Assembly (NCBI RefSeq): GCF_900184815.1
Contig: NZ_FXXQ01000003.1
Coordinates: 245,791-309,790 of the forward strand
Reading direction: 5' to 3'
From: Boseongicola aestuarii
Lineage (GTDB): Bacteria > Pseudomonadota > Alphaproteobacteria > Rhodobacterales > Rhodobacteraceae
Length of the DNA: 64,000 bases
Shown: piece after piece, positions 18,340-27,765 of the stretch
Layout: each line of letters begins with the position of its first letter
Position numbering within the stretch: the stretch's first letter is position 1
Made by a program: the position numbers and the translations under genes
The notes under the pieces: model-generated
Databases searched by the model: none
What the model saw: the letters and a program-made list of their open reading frames with translations, nothing else
Told to the model about the DNA's origin: nothing

Positions 18340-19367
18340 TGACGAAGTCGCCTGACATAAGGTTTGACGTTGCATCCGTCCTCAATCGCGGTCGTCGCGA
18401 CTACCAGGAAGATGCAATTGCGACGGACTTCCCGCGCGGCGCGGAGTTCGGCTATGCCGTCCTGTCGGACGGTATGGGCGGACATGCTGCCGGGGATGTT
18501 GCGTCGAAAATCGTCGTAACCGAAATGTTCAGCGAACTGAAATTCCAGTCGTCCGATACCAAATCTTTTGTCGAGAATGTCTGCGAAGTCCTGAAGGGCG
18601 CGGCGGTTTCCGCAAATGCCTGCATGGCCGCCCATACGTCGAACAATCCCGACACTGCCGGAATGGGCGCGACTCTCGTGGCGCCGGTGTTCCTGCGTGA
18701 CAAGTTGTTCTGGATCTCGATCGGCGACAGCCCACTCTATCTTTATCGCGGTGGCCAATTGCGCCAGTTGAACGAAGATCATTCGCTGGGTCCGCATATC
18801 GACTACATGGTGAGATCCGGCATGATGTCCGAGGATGTTGGCCGTAATCACCCGGATCGCAATGCTTTGACCTCGGTGCTGATCGGCGAAACCATCGAAC
18901 GCATTGATTGCCCCGAGGTGCCTTTCCAACTGCGCAACGGTGACATTCTGGTGGTCGCAAGTGACGGCCTGCAGTTCCTGTCCAACAGCAAGATCAGAAA
19001 CGTCCTGCGTGACAGTGACGACCAGCCCGCGATGCGCATTGCCGATCGTTTGATGAATGAGCTGGCAACGCTGGGTGATCCTGAGCAGGACAACATTTGC
19101 TTTTCTGTGATCAAGGTGCGCTTCAAGCAGCAACCAGAAGAGAACGCCAATATTTTCACGCCGGAGTTTGAGAACCGCGCGACCAAGCGCCGGCAGGTAA
19201 CGACGCGTCCCATCAAGCCGAAGCCGGTGCCTTCCGAAGAGCCGGTTTCCGCAAACCGGGACAGCAAAGAGCCTGCGCCAAAAGCGCAAACCAGCCAAAA
19301 GGCGACCCGTGAAGGTGGGCCGATCTTTCTGCGGCGTCGTTGGCTTGCCTCGGATAGTGGCGCATGA
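18339..19367 (+). CDS. PP2C-family (PPM) Ser/Thr protein phosphatase
   Basis: 342 residues; the start shares one base with the FHA stop. Metal-site motifs are intact: RRDYQEDA (Glu24, Asp25), LSDGMGGHAAGDVAS (Asp44, Gly45), ISIGDSPLYLYRGG, VASDGLQFL and the final EQDNICF Asp. The catalytic domain ends near residue 255; the remaining 85 residues are basic, Pro/Lys-rich and probably disordered. It reverses phosphorylation by the adjacent kinase, by analogy with PppA/PpkA and Stp/PknB pairs. It overlaps the next gene by ATGA. Confidence 0.92.
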   Translation: MTKSPDIRFDVASVLNRGRRDYQEDAIATDFPRGAEFGYAVLSDGMGGHAAGDVASKIVVTEMFSELKFQSSDTKSFVENVCEVLKGAAVSANACMAAHTSNNPDTAGMGATLVAPVFLRDKLFWISIGDSPLYLYRGGQLRQLNEDHSLGPHIDYMVRSGMMSEDVGRNHPDRNALTSVLIGETIERIDCPEVPFQLRNGDILVVASDGLQFLSNSKIRNVLRDSDDQPAMRIADRLMNELATLGDPEQDNICFSVIKVRFKQQPEENANIFTPEFENRATKRRQVTTRPIKPKPVPSEEPVSANRDSKEPAPKAQTSQKATREGGPIFLRRRWLASDSGA

Positions 19368-20641
19368 AAGATACGGCAGCCGACGAAGATGTCATCGAGC
19401 GGCTTCAGTTTGCGCTGGCCGCCGAAGCCTTGCCAAAAGCCGCACGTGAACACGCTTCGCTTCTGCTGAAGCGATTGTCGTCGCCAGTGCGCGTCTCGGT
19501 TCTCGGACTTCCGGGCGCGGGCAAGTCCGAAATACTGAATATGTTCATCGGCCAACGGCTGCTTCCGAAAGACAGTAAGCTTCCGACCACAGAACTGACC
19601 TACGGCGCCGTTGCGCGCATTGTGGTCACGGGGGCAAACGGCAGCCGGCAGGTGGTCGAGGGACTGGATTTTGACAAGGCGCGGGCTGTTTCGCCGGCCT
19701 TCATGCGCATCGAAATGCCCATTCCGCTCTTGCAGCGGATCAGCTTGCTGGAGGTGGTCACTGACGGTTCCTCGAGCGAATTCCAATCTGCAATCGACTG
19801 GGCCGTGCGGCGGACGGATATTGCTCTTTGGTGCACGCAAACGTTTGGGCCAGCCGAAGCAAAGCTCTGGGCGCGCGTGCCCGACAGTCTCAAGGACCAC
19901 GCCTTCCTGGTGTTGTCGAAAGCGGATGAGTTATCCGCGAAAAGTGCGCTGACCTCGCGAATCGCCGATCTTGAAACCATCGTCTCGGAGGAGTTCCATT
20001 CGCTGTTCGCGGTGGCAACTTTGCAGGCGATTAAGGCACATGGTGCAAACGGTGCGATCGACGAAGCGATTTACCATGCGTCGGGTGGAGGCGCGTTGAG
20101 CGCGGAAATCCTGCGTCACGCCGAGCGCGGTCGTCGGGCTGACGTAGACAGCGCGCATCTTTTCCTTGCGCGGTATCAGATCAAGTCACCTTCAAAGACG
20201 AAACCGGCATCTGAAGCGCCCGAATCCAAAGGCAAGGCTTCGAAGCCAGCGCCTGAGCCAAAAGCGGTGGTAGAGCCCGCGCACCGTGGAAATGAGCGCG
20301 GATTCGAAAGCGAAATCGTTGAAAATGAGGCAATTTTCTTAGATTCTGCTCAGTTTCTTCGGCGACGCGGTGATGCTCTATTGCAGTCCGCGACGAAACT
20401 GGGCCGGAGCAAGGCCGATGGCATTGTCACTCAATGCGTGGACGCGGTCGAGCATCTGGTGGACCTGTTCAGCGACGACGATTCCGGCTGCGCAGTGGTC
20501 GATGCCTTTCTGGATGATCTTACGGAAGCCTCTGACCTTATGGTCTTAATGCAGGTCGAAAGTGGCGATGCGTCGGCGGCGGACGCGGCAACGCTGTTGC
20601 TGCAGCTTCGCCGCGAAATGGAAATGAAATTGGCAGCTTAG
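19364..20641 (+). CDS. P-loop GTPase-like protein, dynamin-related, degenerate G3
   Basis: 425 residues. G1/Walker A is GLPGAGKS at 48-55 and G4-like SKAD is at 185-188. The expected DxxG switch II is not seen; the equivalent stretch reads LLEVVTDGSS (128-137). The segment TDIALWCTQTFGPAEAKLW (151-169) matches DAVIWCTHATQAWRQSEAAVW of the third GTPase in the cluster, so the two are paralogues. Residues about 265-315 are a Pro/Lys/Ala linker; the C-terminal 100 residues are helical and acidic. It overlaps the phosphatase gene and is followed by 151 bp without a gene. Hydrolytic activity is doubtful without a clear G3. Confidence 0.75.
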   Translation: MKDTAADEDVIERLQFALAAEALPKAAREHASLLLKRLSSPVRVSVLGLPGAGKSEILNMFIGQRLLPKDSKLPTTELTYGAVARIVVTGANGSRQVVEGLDFDKARAVSPAFMRIEMPIPLLQRISLLEVVTDGSSSEFQSAIDWAVRRTDIALWCTQTFGPAEAKLWARVPDSLKDHAFLVLSKADELSAKSALTSRIADLETIVSEEFHSLFAVATLQAIKAHGANGAIDEAIYHASGGGALSAEILRHAERGRRADVDSAHLFLARYQIKSPSKTKPASEAPESKGKASKPAPEPKAVVEPAHRGNERGFESEIVENEAIFLDSAQFLRRRGDALLQSATKLGRSKADGIVTQCVDAVEHLVDLFSDDDSGCAVVDAFLDDLTEASDLMVLMQVESGDASAADAATLLLQLRREMEMKLAA

Positions 20642-20792
20642 GAAGGTTGAACACACGACATTGACCGAAAATCCGTCACAAAAAGGCCAGATTGGCCGGG
20701 AATTCTAGCGCAGTTCGAAACGATGGCGCCTGAACAGAAGTTGTGCACGGCCGGAAGGCCAAACAGGTGTGTGTGTTCTTTAGGTAGTAGAT

Positions 20793-22862
20793 ATGAAAGT
20801 TGACACGAGGATCATGGAAGAAGGTGCCGCCCCAGCTGCAGGCAATGCGCATCTCCTCGGGCGTGGGTTCGAGGGGCTTGAACCTTACTTGCAGAAATCC
20901 CGCGATTTGCGACAGGCGCTGGTTGCTCTTGGCAAAATGGGCGACAAGTCCACGAACCGCACGGCCCGCCGTCTCCATCACCAACTGAAACATGCCGAAC
21001 CTTCCGTCACGATGATCGGACAGGTGAAGGCCGGCAAGACATCGCTTGTAAATGCGATGGTTGGTTTTCCTGATCTTCTGCCGGCGGACGTGAACCCGTG
21101 GACATCGGTAGTGACGTCCCTTCATCTCAACCCGCATGTGTCCCAGGACGAGAACCGCGCGAGCTTCCGTTTTTTCGATATGGAGGAATGGAGTCGACTT
21201 CTGGATCGCGGCGGTCGGATTGGTGAGCTCGCTGCCCGTGCCGGCGCAGAAGACGAACTTGAGAAAGTGCGTGAGCAGGTCATCGAGATGCGTGAGAAAT
21301 CGCGCGAGCGCCTCGGCGACAAGTTCGAACTCCTTTTGGGCCAGCAGCACGACTATGGGTATTTCGATAACGAACTGATCGAGCGTTACGTCTGTCTTGG
21401 CGACGATTTCGAGGACGACTTCGAGACAAGTCAGGCGCAAGGCCGTTTCGCGGATATAACAAAGTCCGCTGAGATCTTCATGCACCGTCCTGAAATGCCG
21501 ATGCCGCTTTGCATTCGCGACACGCCCGGCGTGAACGATACGTTCATGATCCGTGAGCAGATCACGATCCGCGCAATCCGCGAGAGCCGTATCTGTGTCG
21601 TCGTGCTCGCGGCGCATCAGGCGCTTAGTTCGGTCGACATGGCGCTTATCCGCCTGATCGCGAACGTGAAGTCGCGCGAAGTCATTATCGCCGTGAACCG
21701 TTGCGATGAATTGAGCGACCCGCTGACGCAAATCCCTCAAATCCGCAACAGCATCCGCAAGACGCTTTCCGAGCATGATGGTCCAAAGGATGCGCAGATC
21801 ATTTTCTCGTCCGCCTATTGCGCGACTGCCGCCCTGACGGGAAATATCGATGCGATCGATGCCGAAACGCTTGAGGCTTTGACGGCCTGGGCAGTTGAAG
21901 ATGGCCGTGTGACGGATCCAGATGCCCTTACACCCGAAGAACTGTTGTGGGACATTTCAGGTCTTCCAAGCATTTATGCAGCTTTAAGCGAACGGATTTC
22001 CGATGGCGCCGGGCAGGATATGCTGGACCGCATCGCCAAGTCCGCAATGAACCTTGCCAATGGCCTGAACGCCGCGCACCAGGTGGTCTCGCGCCGCGAG
22101 TCTGATATCGGCTTGCCGCCTCTTGAAAAAGGTCAACTTGAGAGCGAACTGAAGCGCATCGAGGCAGATTCCATTGCAGCGATGAACGCTGCATTTGAAA
22201 CGACCATCCAAGAGTTTCAGAAAAGGCTTGAGCGTTCACACCGAAGCTTCCTCGAACGGGCGACCGGCTCCTTGCTGAAACACCTTGAAGAGAACGGTGA
22301 AAGCGAAGTTTGGGAATATGATCCAAGTGGTTTGCGGATATTGCTGCGCACCGCCTATCAGGTCTTTGGGCGCAAAGCGCAGAAGACCACGAAAGATCTG
22401 CTGATCGAGACGGCAGAAACCTATGCCAGTGTCTATTTCAGACTGTTCGATGTCGCCGAAGAGGACTTCGGGATCGAGGCGCCCACGCCGCCGTCAGTGC
22501 CGTCTCCGGTGTTGTTGGGGCAAACGATCGCGCTTGATCTCAAGGGAACGTGGTGGTCGCGCTGGTGGCACAAACGCAGGGGTTTCCGCTCATTCGCGAC
22601 TGAATTCGCGGACATGATCAAGTCTGAAACGGATCCGATTGTGGAGAGCCTGAGTGGCGCGCACGCGGAGTCCATTCGTGAAGCATCATTGCAGGAACTG
22701 AGGGAATTCATGGCCGAGCAACGCTTGCTGCTCACGCGCCTGTCGGAAGAAGCGGACAATGCACCCGGCGGGGCTGCGGCACTGCTCGATGCTGAAGGCA
22801 CAGCGATCAAACGTGCACAACTGAAGCAAACAATGGCCACGTTGACGGAAATTGCGGCCTGA
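20793..22862 (+). CDS. Dynamin-family GTPase
   Basis: 689 residues; start at 20793 with a weak ribosome site, alternative ATG at 20814. G1 GQVKAGKTS (76-84), switch I with NPWTSVVTSL (101-110), G3 DTPGVND (243-249) and G4 NRCDE (302-306) are all present, so GTP hydrolysis is likely. The long insert between G2 and G3 (about 120-235) is charged. The C-terminal half is predicted helical, as in bacterial dynamin-like stalks, with a Trp-rich GTWWSRWWHKRRGF patch (about 586-599) that could touch membrane; no transmembrane helix is seen. It probably remodels or marks a membrane or assembles on the FHA scaffold. Confidence 0.85.
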   Translation: MKVDTRIMEEGAAPAAGNAHLLGRGFEGLEPYLQKSRDLRQALVALGKMGDKSTNRTARRLHHQLKHAEPSVTMIGQVKAGKTSLVNAMVGFPDLLPADVNPWTSVVTSLHLNPHVSQDENRASFRFFDMEEWSRLLDRGGRIGELAARAGAEDELEKVREQVIEMREKSRERLGDKFELLLGQQHDYGYFDNELIERYVCLGDDFEDDFETSQAQGRFADITKSAEIFMHRPEMPMPLCIRDTPGVNDTFMIREQITIRAIRESRICVVVLAAHQALSSVDMALIRLIANVKSREVIIAVNRCDELSDPLTQIPQIRNSIRKTLSEHDGPKDAQIIFSSAYCATAALTGNIDAIDAETLEALTAWAVEDGRVTDPDALTPEELLWDISGLPSIYAALSERISDGAGQDMLDRIAKSAMNLANGLNAAHQVVSRRESDIGLPPLEKGQLESELKRIEADSIAAMNAAFETTIQEFQKRLERSHRSFLERATGSLLKHLEENGESEVWEYDPSGLRILLRTAYQVFGRKAQKTTKDLLIETAETYASVYFRLFDVAEEDFGIEAPTPPSVPSPVLLGQTIALDLKGTWWSRWWHKRRGFRSFATEFADMIKSETDPIVESLSGAHAESIREASLQELREFMAEQRLLLTRLSEEADNAPGGAAALLDAEGTAIKRAQLKQTMATLTEIAA

Positions 22863-22872
22863 GGGGGTTACG

Positions 22873-24117
22873 ATGGAAGACCAGAACGAACATCAGGATG
22901 GCACTGAAGAACCAACAGAGCATGACAGCGTAGAAAGCTCGGTTTTTCGTGTTCTGGATGCGAGCCGCAAATCCGCCTTTGAAGAGGACAACGCGACGCG
23001 CATCGAATCGCGACCCTCGTTTGACGTTACCGATCCGATTGATGACTCGCGGATTTCTCGTTCGCAGGATGATTTCGCGTCGGATTTCGCGGACCCTTCG
23101 CTGCTCTACCGTGGTCCCGCTGAGCCCGCACAAGCGGAGCAGGTGGAACAGGAAGATACACTTGAAGAACACGAGGATGAGCACGCGTCTTTTGACGATG
23201 TGACCGAAAGCGCATCAGAGGCCGAGGAATTCACCGTCATAGAAGCGGCTCCTGAAGAGCTGGTTGAGGAATCCGAAGCGCCGGGCCTGCCTGCGCGAGC
23301 TGAAGGCGGCAAGCCTGTTCTGTGTTTGATGGGAGAATTCAGCGCGGGAAAATCGACGCTTTCTAACCTGCTGATCAAGACAGCCGCTTTGCCGGTCAAC
23401 GTCACCGCAACCCAACTTCCGCCAGTTTGGATTTCGAAAGGCAATAGTGCGCCTTATCGGGTGAACCACGATGGGCGTGAGTTCGAAATTGAGCTTGAGA
23501 AACTAGAAGAAGTGTCGGTCGAGGACACGGCGTTCATCCGCATTTTCCACGACGCAGAATTGCTCGATCATTGCGACTTGATCGACATGCCCGGTATTTC
23601 GGACCCGAATATGGACGCCGATGTATGGGAACGCGTTATCCCATATGCCGATGCGGTGATCTGGTGCACCCACGCAACGCAGGCGTGGCGGCAATCTGAG
23701 GCCGCCGTGTGGTCTATGCTTCCGCCCGCGCTTTATGCCAACAGCTTTTTGCTTTTGACGCGGATGGACAAGATTCTGTCAGATCGTGATCGAATGCGCG
23801 TCGCCAAACGCGTCGGACGCGAGACGGTCGGGCAATTTCGCGAGCTGTTCCCGATATCGCTGACCCGCGCCCTTGCGGCTGAAGGTGACGCCGAAAAGTG
23901 GGCAGCGAGCGGGGCCGAAGACTTCACCAATGCTCTGCACCAGCTTTTGGCGGAGATCGGGGAGCGCAAATCTGAATACGCACTTGCACATGCGCCTACC
24001 GCACCGGAAGAACCGGCAAAGTATGTGATGCCTTCTCGCGTTCAGCCAAAGAAGCTTCTTGCGCGCCGCCCCACAAGTCGCCCCACTTCAGCACCGGCTC
24101 CGCTTCCACCTCTCTAG
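22873..24117 (+). CDS. Dynamin-like GTPase with acidic N-terminal extension
   Basis: 414 residues from ATG 22873, chosen for its gaggggg ribosome site and because it clears the previous stop. Residues 1-140 are strongly acidic and Ser/Thr-containing, like the tail of the FHA protein. GTPase domain: G1 GEFSAGKST (154-162), G3 DMPGISD (238-244), G4 TRMD (296-299). The WCT segment at 264-266 is shared with the first GTPase. The C-terminus is Arg/Pro-rich (RRPTSRPTSAPAPLPPL). The acidic extension is a candidate substrate for the cluster kinase; Thr residues there could recruit the FHA domain. Confidence 0.82.
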   Translation: MEDQNEHQDGTEEPTEHDSVESSVFRVLDASRKSAFEEDNATRIESRPSFDVTDPIDDSRISRSQDDFASDFADPSLLYRGPAEPAQAEQVEQEDTLEEHEDEHASFDDVTESASEAEEFTVIEAAPEELVEESEAPGLPARAEGGKPVLCLMGEFSAGKSTLSNLLIKTAALPVNVTATQLPPVWISKGNSAPYRVNHDGREFEIELEKLEEVSVEDTAFIRIFHDAELLDHCDLIDMPGISDPNMDADVWERVIPYADAVIWCTHATQAWRQSEAAVWSMLPPALYANSFLLLTRMDKILSDRDRMRVAKRVGRETVGQFRELFPISLTRALAAEGDAEKWAASGAEDFTNALHQLLAEIGERKSEYALAHAPTAPEEPAKYVMPSRVQPKKLLARRPTSRPTSAPAPLPPL

Positions 24118-24235
24118 TGTCGGACGCGTCGGTTTCGGCTCTTTAAGGCCAGCGGGGCTTGCGTCCGCTGCTCTTGCTGCGCATTAAGGTGTCGGCGATG
24201 GGCGCAGGGTGCTTTAGCGCGGCGAAGGGCGGATA

Positions 24236-24613
24236 ATGGACGTCACCAAGGCATTGGATCAATTTCGTGCAGACGTGGAAGGCTGTGATCTTGCGGCCTT
24301 CGCTGATCTGAACACGTCGATGATCCTTTGTGTCAGCGCCTCGACCCGCCATGCGCAAGAGGAGCTGGACGCTTTGACCGAAACGGCTGCGGCGGTTCTG
24401 GACGGCGCGATATCAGAAGGTGCGCAAAGCCTGATCGGTGGTGAAAAGGCCCAAACGGCGATCACGATGACCCCGGTTGATGTGCGTGTCTATCTTCGCG
24501 CATCGCCCGCCAAGAGTGAGGCTCTGATCTGCCTTTGCTCGCCAGATGCTGACATGGCGAAAATCGTGGCGCGTGGCAGTGCGACTTTAGCCTCGATTAT
24601 GGCTGAAGGGTAA
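24236..24613 (+). CDS. Probable Roadblock/LC7 (MglB-like) domain protein
   Basis: 125 residues with a good aagggcgga ribosome site. The pattern fits a single Roadblock fold: an N-terminal helix (VTKALDQFRADVEG), a beta segment (TSMILCVSAS), a long helix (AQEELDALTETAAAVLDGAI), paired strands (AITMTPVDVRVYLRASPAKSEALICLCS) and a final helix (DMAKIVARGSATLASIMAEG). Such proteins bind small GTPases and can act as activating or localisation partners, as MglB for MglA. Next to three GTPases that role is plausible. The call rests on fold pattern only. Confidence 0.5.
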   Translation: MDVTKALDQFRADVEGCDLAAFADLNTSMILCVSASTRHAQEELDALTETAAAVLDGAISEGAQSLIGGEKAQTAITMTPVDVRVYLRASPAKSEALICLCSPDADMAKIVARGSATLASIMAEG

Positions 24614-24624
24614 GGTGGGACCGA

Positions 24625-25419
24625 ATGGATGATTTCTCCCGCCTTGAAGCGACCCTGGCAAAGCTGCGCCAGCGCGCAAAAGCACCAGGTGAACACCGGA
24701 TCATTCGCGGCGAGCCGGAACGTCTTTTGGCGGCCGTTGTCACCGAGATCGACGAGACAATCCTTCCGCGCGAAATTCGCTTTGCGTCTGGCGAAATCTC
24801 TTTCTCGATTGCCGTTGCGAACAGGCGGTTTCAGGCATTGATGACTGTTGTTCCGGCTCAAGACGCGACGACGAGGCTGGTTGGCAAGGCGATCGCGGAT
24901 GTCGATGACACTGCGCTCGCGGAAGTACGCCATGCATTGACTGCCCTGCTGTCCAAAGGAAGAGAGTGGGCAATCGCAAGTCAGCGTCAAGCTGGCGGCG
25001 GGTTTCCCTCAGATGTTGGCGTTCCGACGGAGCCTTTGACGCGCGCGTGGGAGATTGCGCCCGTGGGGGAGACACGGACAAACCCGGGCGCCGCACTTGA
25101 GGACTTCCTGATCGCGCTGGATGCACGGGCCTCGGCATGGCTGCTCATCGAAGGCGAGGAAGTTAAGAAGCAATCCGGTTCAGAGAGCCTTTTGGCTGAC
25201 CTCGGCAATCAGGCTGCTGTGTTTCTTGACGGCTATTTCAGCAAGAAAGACCTGCTGTTTCAGGGTGAGACGGGTCCAAGTGGACTTGTATTCGCGGGCG
25301 GAGCAGGTGGTGAGGCGGTCCTATTTCTGGACTGCGAGTCCTCCATGGCTTTCGTTCTCAGTAAATCGCAAGATGTTGCGACGCTCGCCCAGGATTGGCA
25401 GGCGCGCGTCGCTTTCTAG
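24625..25419 (+). CDS. Unrecognised protein, last gene of the kinase-GTPase cluster
   Basis: 264 residues, starting 11 bp after the Roadblock-like gene and converging with the TRAP permease 14 bp later. It is soluble, with no signal or membrane segment. An N-terminal helix (FSRLEATLAKLRQRAK) precedes an alpha/beta region with IRFASGEISFSIAVANRRFQALM and, after about residue 150, LEDFLIALDARASAWLLIEGEEV and FVFAGGAGGEAVLFLDCESSMAFVLS-like strands. These could be two divergent Roadblock-like or profilin-like halves, but I cannot support a family. Context makes it a component of the same system. Confidence 0.7.
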   Translation: MDDFSRLEATLAKLRQRAKAPGEHRIIRGEPERLLAAVVTEIDETILPREIRFASGEISFSIAVANRRFQALMTVVPAQDATTRLVGKAIADVDDTALAEVRHALTALLSKGREWAIASQRQAGGGFPSDVGVPTEPLTRAWEIAPVGETRTNPGAALEDFLIALDARASAWLLIEGEEVKKQSGSESLLADLGNQAAVFLDGYFSKKDLLFQGETGPSGLVFAGGAGGEAVLFLDCESSMAFVLSKSQDVATLAQDWQARVAF

Positions 25420-25433
25420 GGTGTTGGCTCGGT

Positions 25434-27671
25434 TCAGTCCGCGCCTGTGACTCGTATTTGCGCGTCCGGAGCGGGCTTGAACGTCTTCTGCACCAGATAG
25501 GTCAGAACGGTCACCCCAATCCCGACCAGATCGGTTATCAAACCGCCTGCAATCATGCAGAGCGCCGCAAGCATAAGGGCAGCCCGGATGAACCACGCCG
25601 TTCTGTTGCCCATGAACCATCCCTGCACACCCGAGGACAAAAGGTAGACCCCGAAGACGGCTGTGACGCCCGCGCGGATAATCTCCACCCATGAGCCATC
25701 CATCAGGATCGCGCCGTTGTAGAAGAACATGAACGGAACGATGAAGGCCGCGATCCCTATCTTGAAGCTGGCCACACTGGTCTCCATCGGGTTGGCGCCG
25801 GATATGCCCGCCGCAGCATAACTGGCCAGCGCTACCGGTGGCGTGATTGCCGAAAGAACCGCAAAGTAGAAGACGAAGAAATGCGCGGTCAAAAGCGGAA
25901 TGCCCAGTTGAACCAGTCCCGGTGCCACGACAGATGCTGCCACCGCATAGGCTGCGGTCGTCGGCATGCCCATGCCAAGCAGGATCGAAATGCACATTGC
26001 AAAGAACAGCGCTAGAAGCTGCGAGTTTTCCGCGATTCCAAGCAGCAGCGAGGAGAACCGTGCGCCGACACCAGTGAGGCTGATCACGCCGACGATGATA
26101 CCGGCACAAGCGCATACCGCGATGATCTGGATCGACATAACGCCCGCCAGTTCAAAGGCTTTCAGAATGGACCTTGGCCCCATCCGAAACGGCGTGAGCC
26201 AGGACACAACCGCCGCCGCGACCGTCGCCAATGTTCCGGCGCGGATGACGGAGTAGCCTGCAAACAAGGCATAGATCAGGATGATGATCGGCAGGAACAG
26301 ATAGACCTGGCGCACCATCTTGTTGAACTTCGGCAGTTCATCTTCGCGCATGCCTCGCATGCCCAGCTTGGCGGCTTCGAAGTCGACCATGAAGTAGACA
26401 GACACAAAGTACAGTACTGCCGGAATGATCGCAGCGACGGCGATCTCGGTATACGGAATTCCGGTTACCTCGGCCATGATGAAGGCTCCCGCGCCCATGA
26501 TCGGCGGCATGATCTGACCGCCCGTTGACGCGGCGGCTTCGACCGCGCCGGCCGTCTTGCGATGGTAGCCGACCTTCTTCATCAGCGGGATGGTCAGAGA
26601 CCCTGTTGCGACGACGTTGCCCGCCGAGGTGCCGTTTATCATCCCCATCAGGCCAGACGCAAAAATGGCAACTTTCGCGGGTCCGCCGCGGGACCGACCG
26701 GCGGCCGCAAAGGCAAAGTTTACGAAATAGTCGCCCACCTTCGATGCCTGAAGGAAGGCGGCAAAGATGATGAACAGGATGATATAGGTCGAAGAAACTG
26801 CCGTGGTCGGCCCAAGAATTCCGGCATCGGTGTAAACCTGGCTGAAGAAGCGGGCCCAGTCTATCCGCGGAGAGTTCAGAAAGCCCGGCATCAAGTGGCC
26901 GACAAAGACATAAACCAGAAAGACGCCAGCAATGATCACCAAAGCCAGACCAGCAACGCGTCTGGTCAACTCCATGATCAACGCGGTCCCGGCGACCGCC
27001 GCCAACGAGATGCCGATCGGAGCGAAGGGCGTGCCGGTCGAATTCCGCATCAAGGTGCCGAAAATGGTGATGAGATAGGTCGCGACAGCAATGCCGCACA
27101 CGCCAAGAACAAGGTCAGGCACGGAATACCGGCCCCGAGGAGTTCTGTGGACCCACCCGAGCAATATGCCACCGAATGTCGCGATCAAGAGTGGAACGCC
27201 GAACCAGAAGATCTCGGGCGTGCGGAACTCCGGCGCGATACCATTCCACATTTCGCCAGCGGAAATGCGCGACGCGAAATTCAGCGCCGAAAAGCAGGCA
27301 ATCAGGGCAGGGACAAGCAATGCATATCCTGCGTAAGTCCAGAGCGGTGTCTCTGATCTCTCTTCGTCCGCAAACTTCAAGTGCGCGCTAAACAGCAAGA
27401 ACCCCATGAACAGAGCACCGGACACGTGCACGATGCGGAAATTCCAGGTTTCAAGCGGAAAAGTCGGTAAGAAGGGAATACTTACCCCTGTCCATTCCGA
27501 AATGGACAATCCGTTCAACGCAGCCATATGGAACGCCGCATAGGCTGCCGCCAATGCTGCAATGAATGTAAAGCGCCAGCCTTCGAACAGCCGCCGGTTG
27601 CCCTCAATGGGTTCTTCATCAACGCCTTCGGCAATAACCGGTTCGTCGGAGTGTGCGGATGTATCTGTCAT
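25434..27671 (-). CDS. TRAP transporter permease, 4TM-12TM fusion (TAXI-associated DctQM)
   Basis: 745 residues with about 17 hydrophobic segments: an N-terminal DctQ-like set, then the DctM-like large subunit with GLMGMINGTSAGNVVATGSLTIPLMKKVGYH and GMGMPTTAAYAVAASVVAPGL, the paired pore motifs of the family. It imports a substrate delivered by the TAXI-type binding protein encoded upstream, driven by a Na+ or H+ gradient. It lies downstream of that gene on the same strand, separated by 149 bp carrying two strong hairpins. TAXI systems are known for glutamate or other carboxylates; the substrate here is open. Confidence 0.93.
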   Translation of the reverse strand: MTDTSAHSDEPVIAEGVDEEPIEGNRRLFEGWRFTFIAALAAAYAAFHMAALNGLSISEWTGVSIPFLPTFPLETWNFRIVHVSGALFMGFLLFSAHLKFADEERSETPLWTYAGYALLVPALIACFSALNFASRISAGEMWNGIAPEFRTPEIFWFGVPLLIATFGGILLGWVHRTPRGRYSVPDLVLGVCGIAVATYLITIFGTLMRNSTGTPFAPIGISLAAVAGTALIMELTRRVAGLALVIIAGVFLVYVFVGHLMPGFLNSPRIDWARFFSQVYTDAGILGPTTAVSSTYIILFIIFAAFLQASKVGDYFVNFAFAAAGRSRGGPAKVAIFASGLMGMINGTSAGNVVATGSLTIPLMKKVGYHRKTAGAVEAAASTGGQIMPPIMGAGAFIMAEVTGIPYTEIAVAAIIPAVLYFVSVYFMVDFEAAKLGMRGMREDELPKFNKMVRQVYLFLPIIILIYALFAGYSVIRAGTLATVAAAVVSWLTPFRMGPRSILKAFELAGVMSIQIIAVCACAGIIVGVISLTGVGARFSSLLLGIAENSQLLALFFAMCISILLGMGMPTTAAYAVAASVVAPGLVQLGIPLLTAHFFVFYFAVLSAITPPVALASYAAAGISGANPMETSVASFKIGIAAFIVPFMFFYNGAILMDGSWVEIIRAGVTAVFGVYLLSSGVQGWFMGNRTAWFIRAALMLAALCMIAGGLITDLVGIGVTVLTYLVQKTFKPAPDAQIRVTGAD

Positions 27672-27765
27672 GATGCCCCTCTCGGCATAGCTTCGCCATT
27701 TGGTGCCACTCTAACGCAACACCTGATCCTGTCAGTCTTCTTTTTGGTGGAAATATCCTGGGGGT

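Noticed and set aside
15112..19367. Type VI secretion regulatory module
   Set aside because: Kinase, FHA and PP2C are suggestive, but no Tss, Hcp, VgrG or ClpV gene is present in the window and dynamin genes follow instead.
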